From NCBI GenBank assembly GCA_018296165.2, contig JACKQL020000109.1:93980-157979 (forward strand): a stretch of 64,000 bases of DNA, read 5' to 3'. Within the stretch, counting starts at the first letter, position 1. The number at the start of each line of letters is the position of its first letter. The DNA is from Termitomyces sp. T153 (lineage: Eukaryota; Basidiomycota; Agaricomycetes; Agaricales; Lyophyllaceae). Positions 44,881-56,272 of this stretch are shown here, piece after piece. The position numbers and the translations under genes are program-made. The notes under the pieces are model-generated. The model did not search any database. It was not told where the DNA came from and saw only the letters and a list, made by a program, of their open reading frames with translations.

Positions 44881-44951
<71 letters not shown>
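44881..44951. repeat. (AAC)n microsatellite
   Basis: About 24 uninterrupted AAC units. It creates a spurious poly-Asn open frame. Confidence 0.98.
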
Positions 44952-45136
44952 ACCCTTCATGTCAGATGAATTGGGGTCAATGACTTTGAGTCTATCATAT
45001 CTGGATGATTGCCATATGGTGGCAATTGTGATGTGTAATGTGCACTCAAAACATTGTTTCAGGGCAAGGGGGAGGGGAAATTGGAATGAAACATGTCTCA
45101 TTGATTTTTTTCAAGTGAGGATCTATCTGCTTACTA

Positions 45137-45224
45137 ATATTCCAAATAAAAGTGGATTTGGGGATATCTGGAGCTCAATGATATTCCAAATAAAAGTGGA
45201 TTTGGGAATATCTGGAGCTCAATG
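45137..45224. repeat. 44-bp tandem duplication
   Basis: Two units, each beginning ATATTCCAAATAAAAGTGGA, with a single G/A difference. Confidence 0.9.
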
Positions 45225-45759
45225 GGGGATTTTTTTGGGAATTTCTGGTTTTTTTTTGAGATTTCTGAGTTTGTCAGATCCAGACTGAAATCATTGTTTG
45301 TTCATTAGCTTGAACTTCCAAACATGCATCCCAGTCATTGCTTCAACATTGCTTTCCCTTGATGTCCTTTACTATGGATGCTTGATCTTGTGATCATACA
45401 GTCTGCTGGTGTTGTTGTCTCCTCTAAAATACTCTGAAACCATTGCAACCATCTAAGGCACCAGGCCCAGAGCACATATTCCTTCTCTGACTGGCTCTAC
45501 AACTCAGGAAAGACTGGTAGTGATCAGATCCATGCTTCTCAGACTTCTGATGATGGGGATTTGGATGAGGAGCAAGTGGGTTCAGAATCAAGGAAACATG
45601 CATGACTAGTATGTCAATCTTGCATTTTACATGGTACCATTGACACTGACAATACCACAAAATCACAGCAATCTCCTGATCAACAGGAAGACAAAATAAA
45701 CAATTCTGAAGAGCAAGCTGCCAATCAGCCTCTTACTACTGGGCTACACTGGCCAGTTC
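45225..45759. other. CpG-poor non-coding DNA
   Basis: No gene or recognisable element. A minus-strand frame at 45424-45666 has no features. Confidence 0.4.
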
Positions 45760-46262
45760 ATGTTAGGAGACATTCCATTCTTCCTCATGTTTTTACTTTT
45801 TTCTCCTTCTTCTTCCCTATCTATTGGTTCCAGTTCCAGCCCTCAGGCTGCACCAGTTCTCTGTCCATAATTCAGAAAAGTGTTGCCCCTTCTACACTGC
45901 CTCTCATCAGACCCCTGGATTGCTTCCTTTATTCCAAGCCTACTGCTCATTGTAGACCTTCCATTCTTGAGTTACAAGTACTTTTAACCAAGGGCTATCT
46001 TTTGTTTCTATTTGTGCACAGTTACATGCCAGGATTCTGGGGATCAAGGCCATTTACAATGGATTTCCACTTTTGGATCAGATTCTGGATATAGTTGTTG
46101 TTGAGTGTTTTTCCCAGAAGCTCTAGAGTAAATTTTCCAAACACTGGCATTGGAAATCCTTGGACTTGTTTACTTTGAATCTCCCTCTGCCAGGTGAGTA
46201 GCTAGAACTCTAGAACTTCTTGTAGATGCTGAATAGACTTTGGATCTCCCTCTGCTAGTTGT
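45760..46262 (-). repeat. Inverted fragment related to the solo LTR at 22.9-24.3 kb
   Basis: The reverse complement matches the 500-bp core at about 23250-23770 (for example AACTTCTTGTAGATGCTGAAT and TTACTCTAGAGCTTTTGGGA-type blocks). The LTR ends are not present, so it is a fragment or a diverged copy. Confidence 0.65.
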
Positions 46263-46689
46263 GTGATTGAGCCACAGTCTCCAGAGGTTGCCCTTACAGC
46301 AGAACAAGTCTCTAGATTTGGTCTGGGAGTCCCCTTTTCAACTGCCTGAGTTTTCTCTTTGGTTCTTCAAAAGGTCTCTCCCCCACCAGTGTCTTGCTAA
46401 TCCCTGTGCTCCTCTTATGACTCAACTAACTCCTCCAGCACCTCCCCTTGATGCTTCAAGCCCCTAGGACAATTCCTGGAGTTATTTGTTGTCCCTGGAG
46501 ATACAGATTCAACTTACCCAAGCTTCCCTTACTTTCCACACTGCTGAACCCACTGAAATATGTCAAACCACTGAAGTGGTGTCCCTCTCCCTCTAGGCCC
46601 TCCTGAAATATCTTCATCTTGCTTCTACTTCTCTCCCTGGACCCCCAGCAGCTGTAGGAAGGCTTTTTTGTCCACTGTTTGCTCAGCCA

Positions 46690-47330
46690 GCTTAATGTTC
46701 CACAGCACTACAGTTCAGTGGTCTGGATTGTTCATTATTCTAGTTGAACCATCTGTCTGGTTGAGGGTTCAAATTCCTTGCTTGACATTCATTGTCCATA
46801 AATTTGTTTTTAATTGTCCACTATTTGCTCCAACATATGCTTGTAGTTGGGTTATTGGTCCAAAGCACTATGGTTCCCTGGTCTGGATTGCTCATTATTC
46901 CAGTTCAACCATCTGTTTGGTTGAGGGTTTGAATCCCTTGCTTGACATCTGTATAAATTTGAAATCATTTTTTAGTCATTGTTTCAATTACGAATGCTTG
47001 AGATGGCTGAACATTCTGAGCCACTATAGATTAGTGGTCTGGGTTGTCCATTACATGACATTCCATTTGTCAGGCCTAGGGTTTGACTCCCTCACTTGAA
47101 ATATTGATTTGCAATTATTTTTGCTTATTCAATTTCTGCTATTCCAAATGTAACTATCATTGATTTGCATCCAATGTATACCAGCAATGCTGGAAATATG
47201 GTTCACCCATTTTCCCTGAACAGGCCTTAAGATGGTGAAACATGTGAGGCATTGTGGATCAGTAGTTTGGATCACTCCTTAAGCCATATTTCAACTGTTG
47301 GGCCTAGGGTTTGATTCCCTCCCTTGACCT
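46690..47330 (+). repeat. Four tandem tRNA-like modules
   Basis: Four related segments of about 80-90 bp, each with an A-box-like TAGTGGTCTGGAT part and a B-box-like GGGTTTGATTCCC part. The B-box-like sequences lie at about 46764-46777, 46924-46937, 47079-47091 and 47307-47320. The spacers differ. All are decayed and none folds into a full cloverleaf by eye. They resemble heads of tRNA-derived SINEs or a dead tRNA-gene array. Confidence 0.5.
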
Positions 47331-47487
47331 AGAAATTTGCAATGAGTTTTTCTCTTCTGATTTCAGCTATTCCACATTATTCTCTCACATCTAATGGCTG
47401 CAAATATTGTGGAGCTTCAACTTTTTTGGTGATTGCTGTGGGTGTGAAGCTTTTCCCTGGTAGTCCAGTGTATACCTAGCTGGAATT

Positions 47488-47610
47488 CTGGTGTGTCCTA
47501 TTTTCACTGTGAGTGGCCTTCTGGCAGTGGCTGGGATTCTGGTGTGCCCTATTTCCGCTGCAAGTGGCCTCCCAGCAGCAGCTGGGAATCTGGTATGTCC
47601 ATTTTCTCTG
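47488..47610. repeat. 51-bp tandem repeat, about 2.4 copies
   Basis: Unit begins CTGGTGTGTCCTATTTTCAC. The second copy starts CTGGTGTGCCCTATTTCCGC. The period of 51 keeps the minus-strand frame open (GHTRIPA repeats), which suggests a former repetitive coding region. Confidence 0.7.
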
Positions 47611-47706
47611 GCACTACAGTGCACTCTCATTTCTCCTATCAGTAGTGTTTTGGCTGCCACTTCTGTTTGGCATCTTATCTCTAACATATATTTACAGTTA
47701 CTCTAT

Positions 47707-48285
47707 CTACATCAATGAGCTCCACTCTCCACCCTCTGTGAGTTCTAATTCCAAATCCAAGAAGAAAGCAGTGTCCCTTATAAACTCAAAGCCAAGTGCT
47801 GTATATGGATCCTCTGGAAGGGTTTCTACAACACTTGATGTTGTGCTTGATGAAGTTGAAGTTTCTGAGAGAACATCAGAAATGTCAGCAAAGTTGGCTG
47901 GAGTGAAAGAGCCAATGGGCCTATATCTGCCATGATCTCTTGCTTGCTGGAAAGCTTGTTCTGGCAGAAACAATTAGGTCTGCCAAGTAAATGATGCAGA
48001 TTGACTCATGTTACTGGTACAGCATGTCAATGCATCTCTTGTCCTGACATACTGTTACTATTTCATTGTATCTTTGCCACTCTTCCACATTATTCCCCTG
48101 AGGAATAGGGGGAGTACTGGATGAACTTTCATCATCTGGTGGAGTCAAGTGGGCCAGTCTAGGTTCAGTGTCCATTGCAGAGTTGCTGTTTGACACATGT
48201 AAATCATGATCTAGAATGAATAGAGATGGTGCAGAATCACTATACATTGTGGCATCTGGTAATATCCTTGGTGGAATGAAGAGGG
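47707..48285 (-). pseudogene. Degraded gene fragment cut by an LTR
   Basis: Open minus-strand segments from 48285 to 48011 (containing TEPRLAHLTPPDDESSSST and GNNVEEWQRYNEIVTVCQDK) and from 47973 to 47707 (ARDHGRYRPIGSFTPANFAD, then a Ser/Thr-rich stretch and DLELELTEGGEW). They are joined across a stop and frame change near 48000. The frame is open right up to the truncated family-1 LTR at 48290, so the gene was interrupted there. Looks like a retroelement or passenger gene; family unknown. Confidence 0.35.
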
Positions 48286-48289
48286 GGGC

Positions 48290-48401
48290 TGTCAGGTTCT
48301 GCTGACCATGGGGGCTCAGCTTAACTGGGCAAGTCCTTACTAGGCAGATACAATGTCCTGTGCTTATAACCTAGCACTCTTGGGATGGTGTGAACTCTAG
48401 A
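48290..48401 (-). repeat. Truncated family-1 LTR end
   Basis: The first 112 bp of an LTR (TGTCAGGTTCTGCTGACC...), after which a second, complete LTR end begins at 48402. The simplest reading is that the element at 48402 inserted into an older family-1 LTR, whose remainder lies beyond the window's right end. Confidence 0.65.
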
Positions 48402-49503
48402 TGTCAGGTTCTGCTGACCATGGGGGCTCAGCTACACTGGGCAAGTCCTTACTAGGCAGACATGATTCTCTGCACTGACAACTGGGCACTCAGAGGTGTG
48501 CCAAACACTGGGGACTTGTGAGGATAGTTAATGGGAATTGATCTGAGCAAGTCTGGAGAGGTCTGGAGGAGTAGAGGATGAGTTGCGGGGAAGGGGGACA
48601 GGCTTGGCAGGGTTCAGGCATAAGTCCATATGTGAGTATTGTGGGTGCAGAGGAGGCGGAGGCTATACAAATGACAGGAGCAGAGCTGGAGTTCTGATGG
48701 GGGATCAATGGGGATTGATAGGGTTTGGAGCTGAGCATGTAGCAAGGTCTGGAGTTGGTGAAAGAGTGTCAGAGGTTCATAATCATAATTGTGGAGTTCA
48801 TAAGGATATTATGGTTGAGAGGACTTGAACACAATAGACAGAATCAAACAAGATGAGACAGAGTTGAACAAATGAGATGGAGATGAGACAAGAAGAAGAA
48901 TAGATTCAGGCAGAGATATGGAATGATAACAAAATGATAACAGAATAGAGATGAGACAAGACTGGGAGACTGGGAATAAGGAAAACAAGACACAGAACAT
49001 GAGACATGAGAAGAAACAATCAGAAACACATCAGGTAAGGCAGGTAATCTCAAGACTAGAGTACAAAGAGCTACTCTACGTCTTATATACTGACTACTGG
49101 AGAGCTCCAGGAATGTTGGCTGTGGCAGCAGGGCTTGGCAGAGCTCAACAGAGTTGACAGGTGTTGGTTACAACCAGAGGGCAGGCCACGTTGATATGTT
49201 GATGGGATTAATTGTTTATGCAGTCCATTCCGAGGTTGTTGTGATACTCTAAGGTAAGTTAGAGGAACCAGGGTGTCAAGTCAATGATGTGTAATGGGGT
49301 CAGGCACAGCGGGGGAGTGGTCCCAGGGCTGCAGAGAAGACGTTGGAGTTGGCCAGGGGGCTGTCGGAGTTAGCTGAGAATGCATTGGAGTTAGCTGGAG
49401 TAGGCACAGAGTGCTGGGGAAGTTTGATGGAGCATTGGAGAAGGTTCTGGGGGGACGGGGGTTTGTTAGGTGATGTATGGGGGTCCAGGAACGGGTTGTG
49501 ACA
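48402..49503 (-). repeat. Family-1 3' LTR of the old element
   Basis: 1102 bp, TGTCAGGTTCTG...GGTTGTGACA, CpG-depleted. The start sequence here is AGTCTTGAGATTAC, one base off the young copies. Confidence 0.85.
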
Positions 49504-49720
49504 TCACCCCCCCTTCAGCATTGAGACCCTCAAGATGCAGGGAGTGGGTTGGGGATCAGCAGGGGTGTAGGAGTCGAAACCAAGTAATATTGATCAATCC
49601 ACAGCGAGTGATAGCGGTGTGAGAGGCGAAGTCAAAGCGTAGCCGCCGCTTCATCAGGGGGTTCTTCCCAATCAATTAAAAAGCCTTGGATGTACCCCAG
49701 GGCTTCCCAAATCTTTTGTC

Positions 49721-51346
49721 ATGTCCTCTCCCAGTTACTCAGCCACTTCCCCTGCCCCATTGTTTTTAGATGCAGACAAGGTGATCGTGTACAACAGCAA
49801 AGGGGAGGAGTTTGAGCGTTGGCACTGAGCTAGTGCCATGTACTGGAGTCGTGAGCAGTATCAACTTGTTTTTTCAGGGTGGCTGACAGAGTTTTGCAGA
49901 GTTGTCCATGGCGGTGGTGGGTTCCTTGGGGGGTCCCTAGGCAGGCCAAATTCCATCCCATGGTGCCCAGATTGGCGGCAGGGACACAGAAGGGGTCCCA
50001 CTGTTGCAGCAAATCCCTCAGGCAGAGGTGACAGTGGAGGAGTTTGCAAGGGCATTGGCATGAGCTCAGGGCCCCCCAATGCTAGAATGGTGTCAAAACA
50101 AGGCCCCAGTGAGTTTTTGAGTTCTCTTTTGTCGTGTGTGCTGATCATTTGTTTTTAGTGTGTTCTCTGTGTGTGGCAGGGCAAGGCCTGCATTTTCGAT
50201 GTGCCCTCCATGGGCTTGTGACAGGACACTTCTGTTTGCCTTCCATGTTGTGTGAGCCATGAGAAGTGCTCAATCTCATTGGAGTGGCAAGCGGCATGCA
50301 TTGCCACGGAGCAGAGGTGGGATGAGGACTGGGTGCGGGATCAGCTGGGCAAGGCGCAGAAGACCTGGGTGTTGGGGGAGGAGAGCACAGGGCAGTCTGG
50401 GAAGGGGAGCGCAGGGCAGTCTATGGGGAAGGTGGGGCCTCTGCAGGGTGGGTGGAGGGAGGGGGCATCCTTAGCAGCAGACTGTGGGAAGCGGAGAGCT
50501 TTCCTGCCATTGGGGGTGGGGCCCAGCAAGAGGCCATGGGGGCATGAGCCGATGGCGGGGCCTCTGGGGTCTCACATTTACTCTCCTACCCTGGACATGC
50601 CCTTGGAACGGGCGTCAAGTTCTCTGGAGCCCCCACCTTCAATCATGGAGGTCTTCCTTTACAAGCAGGTGGAGGTTTTAATGGCAGCATTGATGGCATG
50701 AGAGGGGGAGCTCCAATGGGCAAGGGAGGATTGAGATGCAGCACAGGTAGAGAAGGAGGTGTTGGAGCAGGTGCGGAACACCTCAGTGCAAGTGGCAATG
50801 GGGTGAGTGTTAGAGGTACGGGGCTTGCAGGAGCGTCTGATGCAGTGGGAGGTGCAGCCTACAGAGGAGGCAGAGGAGCAGGGAATGGCGCTGGAGGGTG
50901 GTTCACTGTGGGCGGAATTGGAGGCAGCAAGGCAGAGGGAGGATTGGCTGGCCAATGAGGCCACTTCAGGGTGCGCGGGGATCCTTTGTAAGTGTCTTTC
51001 CCAATTCTCCACCTGTTACTAAAATGGGTTGTTTTTGGGGTCAGGCTGGGTGCAGGAGCACTGGGTTCTCTTGAACGGTGCCTCCACAGCATTTGTGTTG
51101 ATCCAAGATGGGTTGGCGCAGATGTCCATGGGTCAGCCTCTGGAGTTGCAGCAGGGGATGGTGAGGGTGGAGAGGTTGCTGGCAGAGCATTGGCGGCATA
51201 ATGTGGTGGCCCCATGGTCATGGTGGGAAGTGGTGGTGGATACAGGGGAGGCTTTGCTGGGGTTGGCGGAGGTCTTGGCGGTGGTGCAGGCCCAGATGGA
51301 GATTGATTTGGGGGTAGGGATGGCAAGGGTTCTGGAGAAAGAGTGA
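49721..51346 (+). pseudogene. Antisense gene of the old family-1 copy, with cysteine module
   Basis: Reads against the element. ATG 49721 opens the exon with VIVYNSKGEEFERWH, followed by a TGA. An intact intron acceptor (TTTTTTCAG) lies at 49869-49877. A section absent from the young copies (about 49950-50480) includes another intron and the block GKACIFDVPSMGL, then CLPCCVSHEKCSISLEWQAAC, a cysteine cluster C-x2-C-x6-C-x9-C that could bind zinc. The basic GPSKRPWG segment, the heptad-rich stretch and the final exon (51045-51346, WVQEHWVLLNGAS) follow. It is broken by several stops and indels. It shows what the complete protein looked like: N-terminal charged exon, Cys module, basic region, coiled coil. 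Confidence 0.65.
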
Positions 51347-52445
51347 GGGGGTGGTCGGGCCCCACTTCTTGTCATCTTCAAGTTTGCTGCTCCATTCCGC
51401 CTTGTATTATATTTTTTTGTACTTCCAATGCATCTTCATTGTTCCTGGGTGTGTGAAGTGAGACTTTAATTTGTGTGAGGGTGAGGTAAGTGAAACATGC
51501 AGGAGTGCTGGTGGGAGTTGAATCTCTAGTGGATCCAGAGGCAGGGGTTAAGCCCACTAATGCCATCTGTGTTGGCTAGTCTCAGGGTTGTCAGGACAGG
51601 GCAGAGCACCATAGGAAGAGTTCCCAAGGCTCAGCAGAGGTGTTGGGAGTCTTCTTGCAGAGTTCTGTGGCATTTTTGGGTGGCATTGCTGGGTTTGATT
51701 CTCAGGGTCTTGGACCAAGGGTGTAGGGGTTTTCTTCAGTCTGCAGCAGAGATGTGCGTTGTGCTGGTTCAAGGGGGTGGACCTCCAAGTCTTCAACATG
51801 TGTTCAGGGTGGTCAGGGCTTTGGTCTTTTTGTTCGTGTGGCTGGTAGGAGGGGCAGAGGTCTTCCAGTGGTCTGGCCTTTATGCTAATGTAGGTGGCAG
51901 AGTGGCGGAGGTCCTTTTGAACAATGGTGGGGGTGGCGGGGTGAGGTCTGTCCTTGGGGCATAGTCAGTCAGAGGAGGGAGTCCCTGGCAGCTTAGTGGT
52001 GGAGCCCCCAGGGTAGGGTGGTCCCTGTAGTAAGTTGGCGGGGGGCTGTTTTCCATGTCATCTATGCTGTCATCTATGCTGTGAGTTTGGTCAGCGTGGA
52101 GGCAGAGGTACTCCCTTAGAGTGAGGGTTGCGATTCCTTGGTTGGGGGTGCCCGGAGGTTTATGTTTGGGTGGGGTTGTGCATGGTGGGGTTTTGTCGAG
52201 CTCTGGAGTATTGTATTTGGTGAAGGGCACACGGGATCGGGGCTTTGCTGCGCTCTGGAGTGTTGGTTCTGGTTAAAGTCATGCTCTGGAATATTGTGTC
52301 TATGGGCGAACGCACTTGGGTGGTGCCTTGGTGTGCTCCGGAGTGTCAATGATAGTGTTGATGATGAGGGGGCAGGGTTTGGGGTGATCAGTCCCAACAA
52401 GTTCCTTTTGGTCCAGAGTCAAGGTTTGTGAGTTCTAGGTCATCT
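51347..52445 (-). other. Interior of old family-1 element
   Basis: Aligns with 11470-12250 of the outer copy. No domains. Confidence 0.55.
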
Positions 52446-52449
52446 ACGT
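52446..52449. repeat. 4-bp target-site duplication ACGT (left) of family-2 element
   Basis: CATCTACGT precedes the LTR, and ACGTGACATTGCTTT follows the other LTR at 63710. The homologous uninterrupted site at 12257-12275 reads CATCTACATGACATTGCTTT, proving the duplication. Confidence 0.92.
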
Positions 52450-53006
52450 TGATGAGCCCCAGTTTTCGCTGAGCACTATTTTCAGCATTCTTGTGGCATT
52501 GCGGACTTAGCGGCAGCTGACTACTTTGTATTTGACACAAGTCACAACACTCAGCACATGGGACCGAGCCTGAGGGTTGGACCAAAGCACGAGACTTTAG
52601 CAACCACGAGACTTATCAAGCATGAGAAATATCACGAGGAGTCTGGAGCTTGGGCCTAGATCATCAAGGCCTAGACCCCCTAGCAACGATTACTAGCGAC
52701 CCTAGCAATCCTGGCGACAAAACGGCATTCTCCTACCATATAGGGACAAATTATCAGATGCATACCTTTTTACTATCATTTCGTTTGCCGAGCTTACCAA
52801 CACACTAAACGGCGTCTATGCTTTAGGGGTTGACATCGGACTCTTTTCTTGTTTTGGTTGTGTTAGCAATTAAGCATCGCCAAGACTTCGCCTAGGATTT
52901 TTCACTTAGTTACAGACTGACGCCTTGTATGCACCATAAGCACAGTGACAGACACCGTTGCTAGTAGTACTTATTTGTTTACTTTCACATACTATACTTT
53001 GAAACG

Positions 53007-53014
53007 TATAAATA
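53007..53014 (+). promoter_or_regulatory. TATA box of family-2 LTR
   Basis: TATAAATA, also in the 3' LTR. A CT-rich tract follows 70-160 bp downstream. Confidence 0.6.
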
Positions 53015-53079
53015 CTGACTGTACATAGACACATACATACAGGAGAGAGAACAGAGAACCCCCTTCGAAGTCGACTAGC

Positions 53080-53080
53080 T

Positions 53081-53166
<86 letters not shown>
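53080..53166. repeat. (CT)n microsatellite in 5' LTR
   Basis: Long CT run with two interruptions. The corresponding run in the 3' LTR is at 63248-63330. Absent from the older solo LTR at 39609-40662, so it expanded later or was lost there. Confidence 0.95.
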
Positions 53167-53544
53167 AAGCCTACCAGCTCTATATTACACTTTGCCTTTC
53201 TTTCCCTTACCCTGTCTTTGACTCCGGCTTAGCGACGAGCCTCCTCTACTTCAACTTTGACTTAGTTTGGTACCAACTGCGGGTACCTATTCACGTTAAT
53301 TCAACTTAGCAACACTAGTGACTTTGGCTAGTAATTAGATCAAGTTTGTCCCCTGCCTCCACTGGTGATAGTGCCTTCTTTCTACTTCACCCCCACGTCA
53401 CAACTTTTGCTCTAGTTCTCTGGGACGGTTACTGACTCACCCTCAACTATTAAGTTCCTACTGCCAGCTACCCTATCTAGTGACTAGTGTCAGGTCCTCT
53501 CTTTAGGTTTCCTGCACGGCACTAGGCGGCATAGGAGCACATCA

Positions 53545-53565
53545 TTTTGGAGCCTACCACAAGGG
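53545..53565 (+). promoter_or_regulatory. Candidate tRNA primer-binding site of family 2
   Basis: Just after the LTR the sequence TTTTGGAGCCTACCACAAGG begins. TGG would pair with a tRNA CCA end. The tRNA is not identified, and no self-complementarity to the LTR start region was seen, unlike family 1. Confidence 0.35.
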
Positions 53566-53899
53566 TACTTTGAAGTTAACCATTCCGCCAGAAACAAGAG
53601 CTCAAGCAAAACATCACTTGGAAAACCTTATTGAATCACCCCAGTCTTTCCTTTCGACCCCTCAGCATTATTTGCCAGTAGTTCGTCCTTGACTTCTTGC
53701 CGACAAATTTGAAACCGCTAGAAACATTCGTGATGTTAGTGAAATCCTTGCCAACTTTCCAGGCGCCTTTATCAAAAGTTTCCTCAATGCACCACTTTCA
53801 CCTTTAACTCCTACCGACTCTCTATTCTTCCCAGAAGCTCAATCTATCCCATCATCGCCAACTAACCCCCTTCCTTCACTAAATCTGACAATTGCTATT
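53566..53899. other. Leader between primer-binding site and gag
   Basis: About 330 bp. No feature other than the leader of the element's RNA is seen. Confidence 0.5.
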
Positions 53900-56272
53900 A
53901 TGAACAACGACCCCGTTGCTTGGCATGCTAGAATGCCGCCGCGCAACAACACAACTGCACCTAAATGGGATGAGAGTCGCCCTAGGGAACTCCCCCAATA
54001 CTTCAAGGAACTGAAATATCTCTTCACTGACTGTGGAATCGCTGATGACACGCAGAAGAAGGAATATGCAGCTTGATACGTCTCTTATGACATGGCAGAG
54101 ACCTGGCTTGGCTTACCTGAATTTGGCAACAACGTTACTATCGGCAACAACGCTCCTCGTCCATATATGTACCAGGAATGGAAAATGGCAGTGCTTAAGT
54201 TGTACCCTGGCGCAGACGCTAGCACTCGTTATAATCTTGGTGACCTGGAATGACTTGCCAACCAGACTTTCAACAGCGGCTTAGCGACTTTGGGAAGATT
54301 CTCTGACTACTACAGAGATTTCCAACGTATCGCCAGATGGTTGCTCGCTAATGGCAAACTCTATCAAAATGAGGAACGTCGCTTGTTCCAACAAGGAATC
54401 CCTATGTCACTATGGTCTAAAATTGTTCGCCGTCTCAAAATCACTCTTCCCGACCACCATCCTGAGGACCCTTATGAAGTTGATCAAGTTTTCGAAGGTG
54501 CGAAGTGGGTTTTAAAGGGAACAGACACCTCTACAACCAAGACCAGCAATGGCACCAGCGGTATTCATTTGTCATCGCCAATCGCTAACCTGCCAACCAC
54601 CCCTTCGCCTGTGCCTAAGCAAGAAACTTTGGAATTAGCAACCACTACAGTGATTGTCAGCACCCTGGAACGATTGGAAGCTCTGCTGACCAACAGTAGC
54701 ACCCAACCTTGTCAACAGTTCGCTAACAGCACTTGCCACTTTTGTGGTGAAACTGGTCACACTATGGTCTGGGGCACTTGTATAAAGCTGGAGCAAATGA
54801 TCCTACAGGGTAAGATTCATCGTAATGCTAAAGGCAAGATCGTTTTACCATCCGGCGCTATGATTCCCAATTATTTCGGCAAGCAACTATACATGGAACG
54901 CATTGAGGAATGGCACCAGCTTAACCCAGGACAAGTCATCACAGGCAGACTCTCTTCTAACGCTAACCCAGATCCAGAGCAGGCGGCTATGCAGCAGTCG
55001 CTAATCCATGAGGTAATGCAACAGGACGTCGCTATCAGCCAAGCGCTAAGCAAGGAAGAACGGATAGAGGCTTTGGAGCGCGAACTCTTTGCACTCAGGA
55101 GAAATGGTGAAAAATTTGATGGTGTACAAGTTCTCCGTGCGGCTTACCGACCAGCAAACAATGCCCCAAAGGTAACACCTGCAACTAGCGACACTCCAGC
55201 AACTTCATCCCCTCCTGATTCAACTCCGGCTCCTGTCGCTAAGCCTGCAGACAACGGTAAAGCACCCAAACGTACTGCCGCTAAAGAACAACCGCCCGTT
55301 GCTAAGGAACCCGTCGCTCAGCCTCCCATCCATCCATTTTCTGGCATCCCTAGTCGCTACGCCCCCCCCGCTAACAGGAATTTCACTGCTCCCAATAGAA
55401 CTAACGACGGCGCATATCGAACTATGCCACCCATTTACGACATTGAGCAATCCAAGGCAGTTTTCAAACGGGTTTTAAGCACCAAAGTTACGGTATCAGT
55501 TGGCGAACTTTGCTCAGTATCTCAGGACATTAGGAATCAGTTTAGGACAGCGGTTACGCCCAAACGATTAGTAGGCGCTAGCGCTAATATGGTACAGGAC
55601 CCCAGCAACATTTTCGAAGATATTTTGCCGACGTTCGCTATTGAAGAACCCCAGTTTTCGCTTGGATCCAACACCGATACCGCTAACGGACTTACCTCTG
55701 ACAAGGCACCATTTGCTTCTGTTGACCCTGTGGAAGCTTACATTGATTTGCTACCCCATGGAGAAGAGCCTGTGGTGCTCACTGTTGCTAAGGATTCTCA
55801 GTCACTTCATACTGTCATGATGCTGATTGACAACAAAGAGGAAGTGGAATGCATCCACGACAGTGGTTCCCAGATAATTTCGATGTCTGCAGAAATCACC
55901 AGCGACATTGGGCTATCTTATGACCCTAACATTGTGTTAAATATGCAGAGCACTAATGGTACCATGGATCAATCGCTAGGACTTGCGCGCAACGTACCCT
56001 GCACTATTGGCAACATAACGATTTACCTCCAGATCCACGTTTTACGGTCCCCCACCTATGACATTCTACTCGGATGCCCCTTTGACATATTAACTCAAAG
56101 TACGGTCAATACAATTAGCGACATTGAAACAACTATAACAATCATGGACCCCAATACTGGCCAATGGCGCACTATCCCTACCTTTCCACGTGGCAAATCC
56201 AAGAGAAACAACCGCCAAAATGTTTGCTTCAAAACAGAGGCACCCTGTTGCTTTCATCGCCGAAGGCATTGA
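53900..56272 (+). pseudogene. Family-2 Gag and protease, two stops
   Basis: Frame opens at ATG 53900 (MNNDPVAWHARMPPRNN). Capsid-like sequence follows (RELPQYFKELKYLFTDCG, then RWLLANGKLYQNEERRLFQQ). TGA codons at 54074-54076 and 54251-54253 interrupt the frame; after the second it is open for 660 codons. A zinc-knuckle region CHFCGETGH lies at about 54735, but the final Cys is displaced (TMVWGTC). A long Pro/Ala-rich linker precedes a retroviral-type aspartic protease with active-site DSGSQ (about 55858) and the later YDILLGCPFD block. Gag forms the particle and the protease would cut the polyprotein. Confidence 0.9.

Larger units (their letters stand above)
52450..53544 (+). repeat. Family-2 5' LTR
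   Basis: 1095 bp, TGATGAGCCCC...GAGCACATCA. TATAAATA lies at 53007-53014, followed by a long CT run. It differs from the 3' LTR by transitions, mostly C/T and G/A, and lacks a 17-bp repeat unit found there. Confidence 0.93.

Noticed and set aside
44746..45288. 180-residue plus-strand open frame with a long Asn run
   Set aside because: It is created by the (AAC)n microsatellite at 44881-44951 and has no other protein-like feature.
48278..48289. Purine tract GAAGAGGGGGGC before the truncated LTR as a polypurine tract
   Set aside because: The LTR it precedes is in the opposite orientation, so the position is wrong for family 1. Probably chance.
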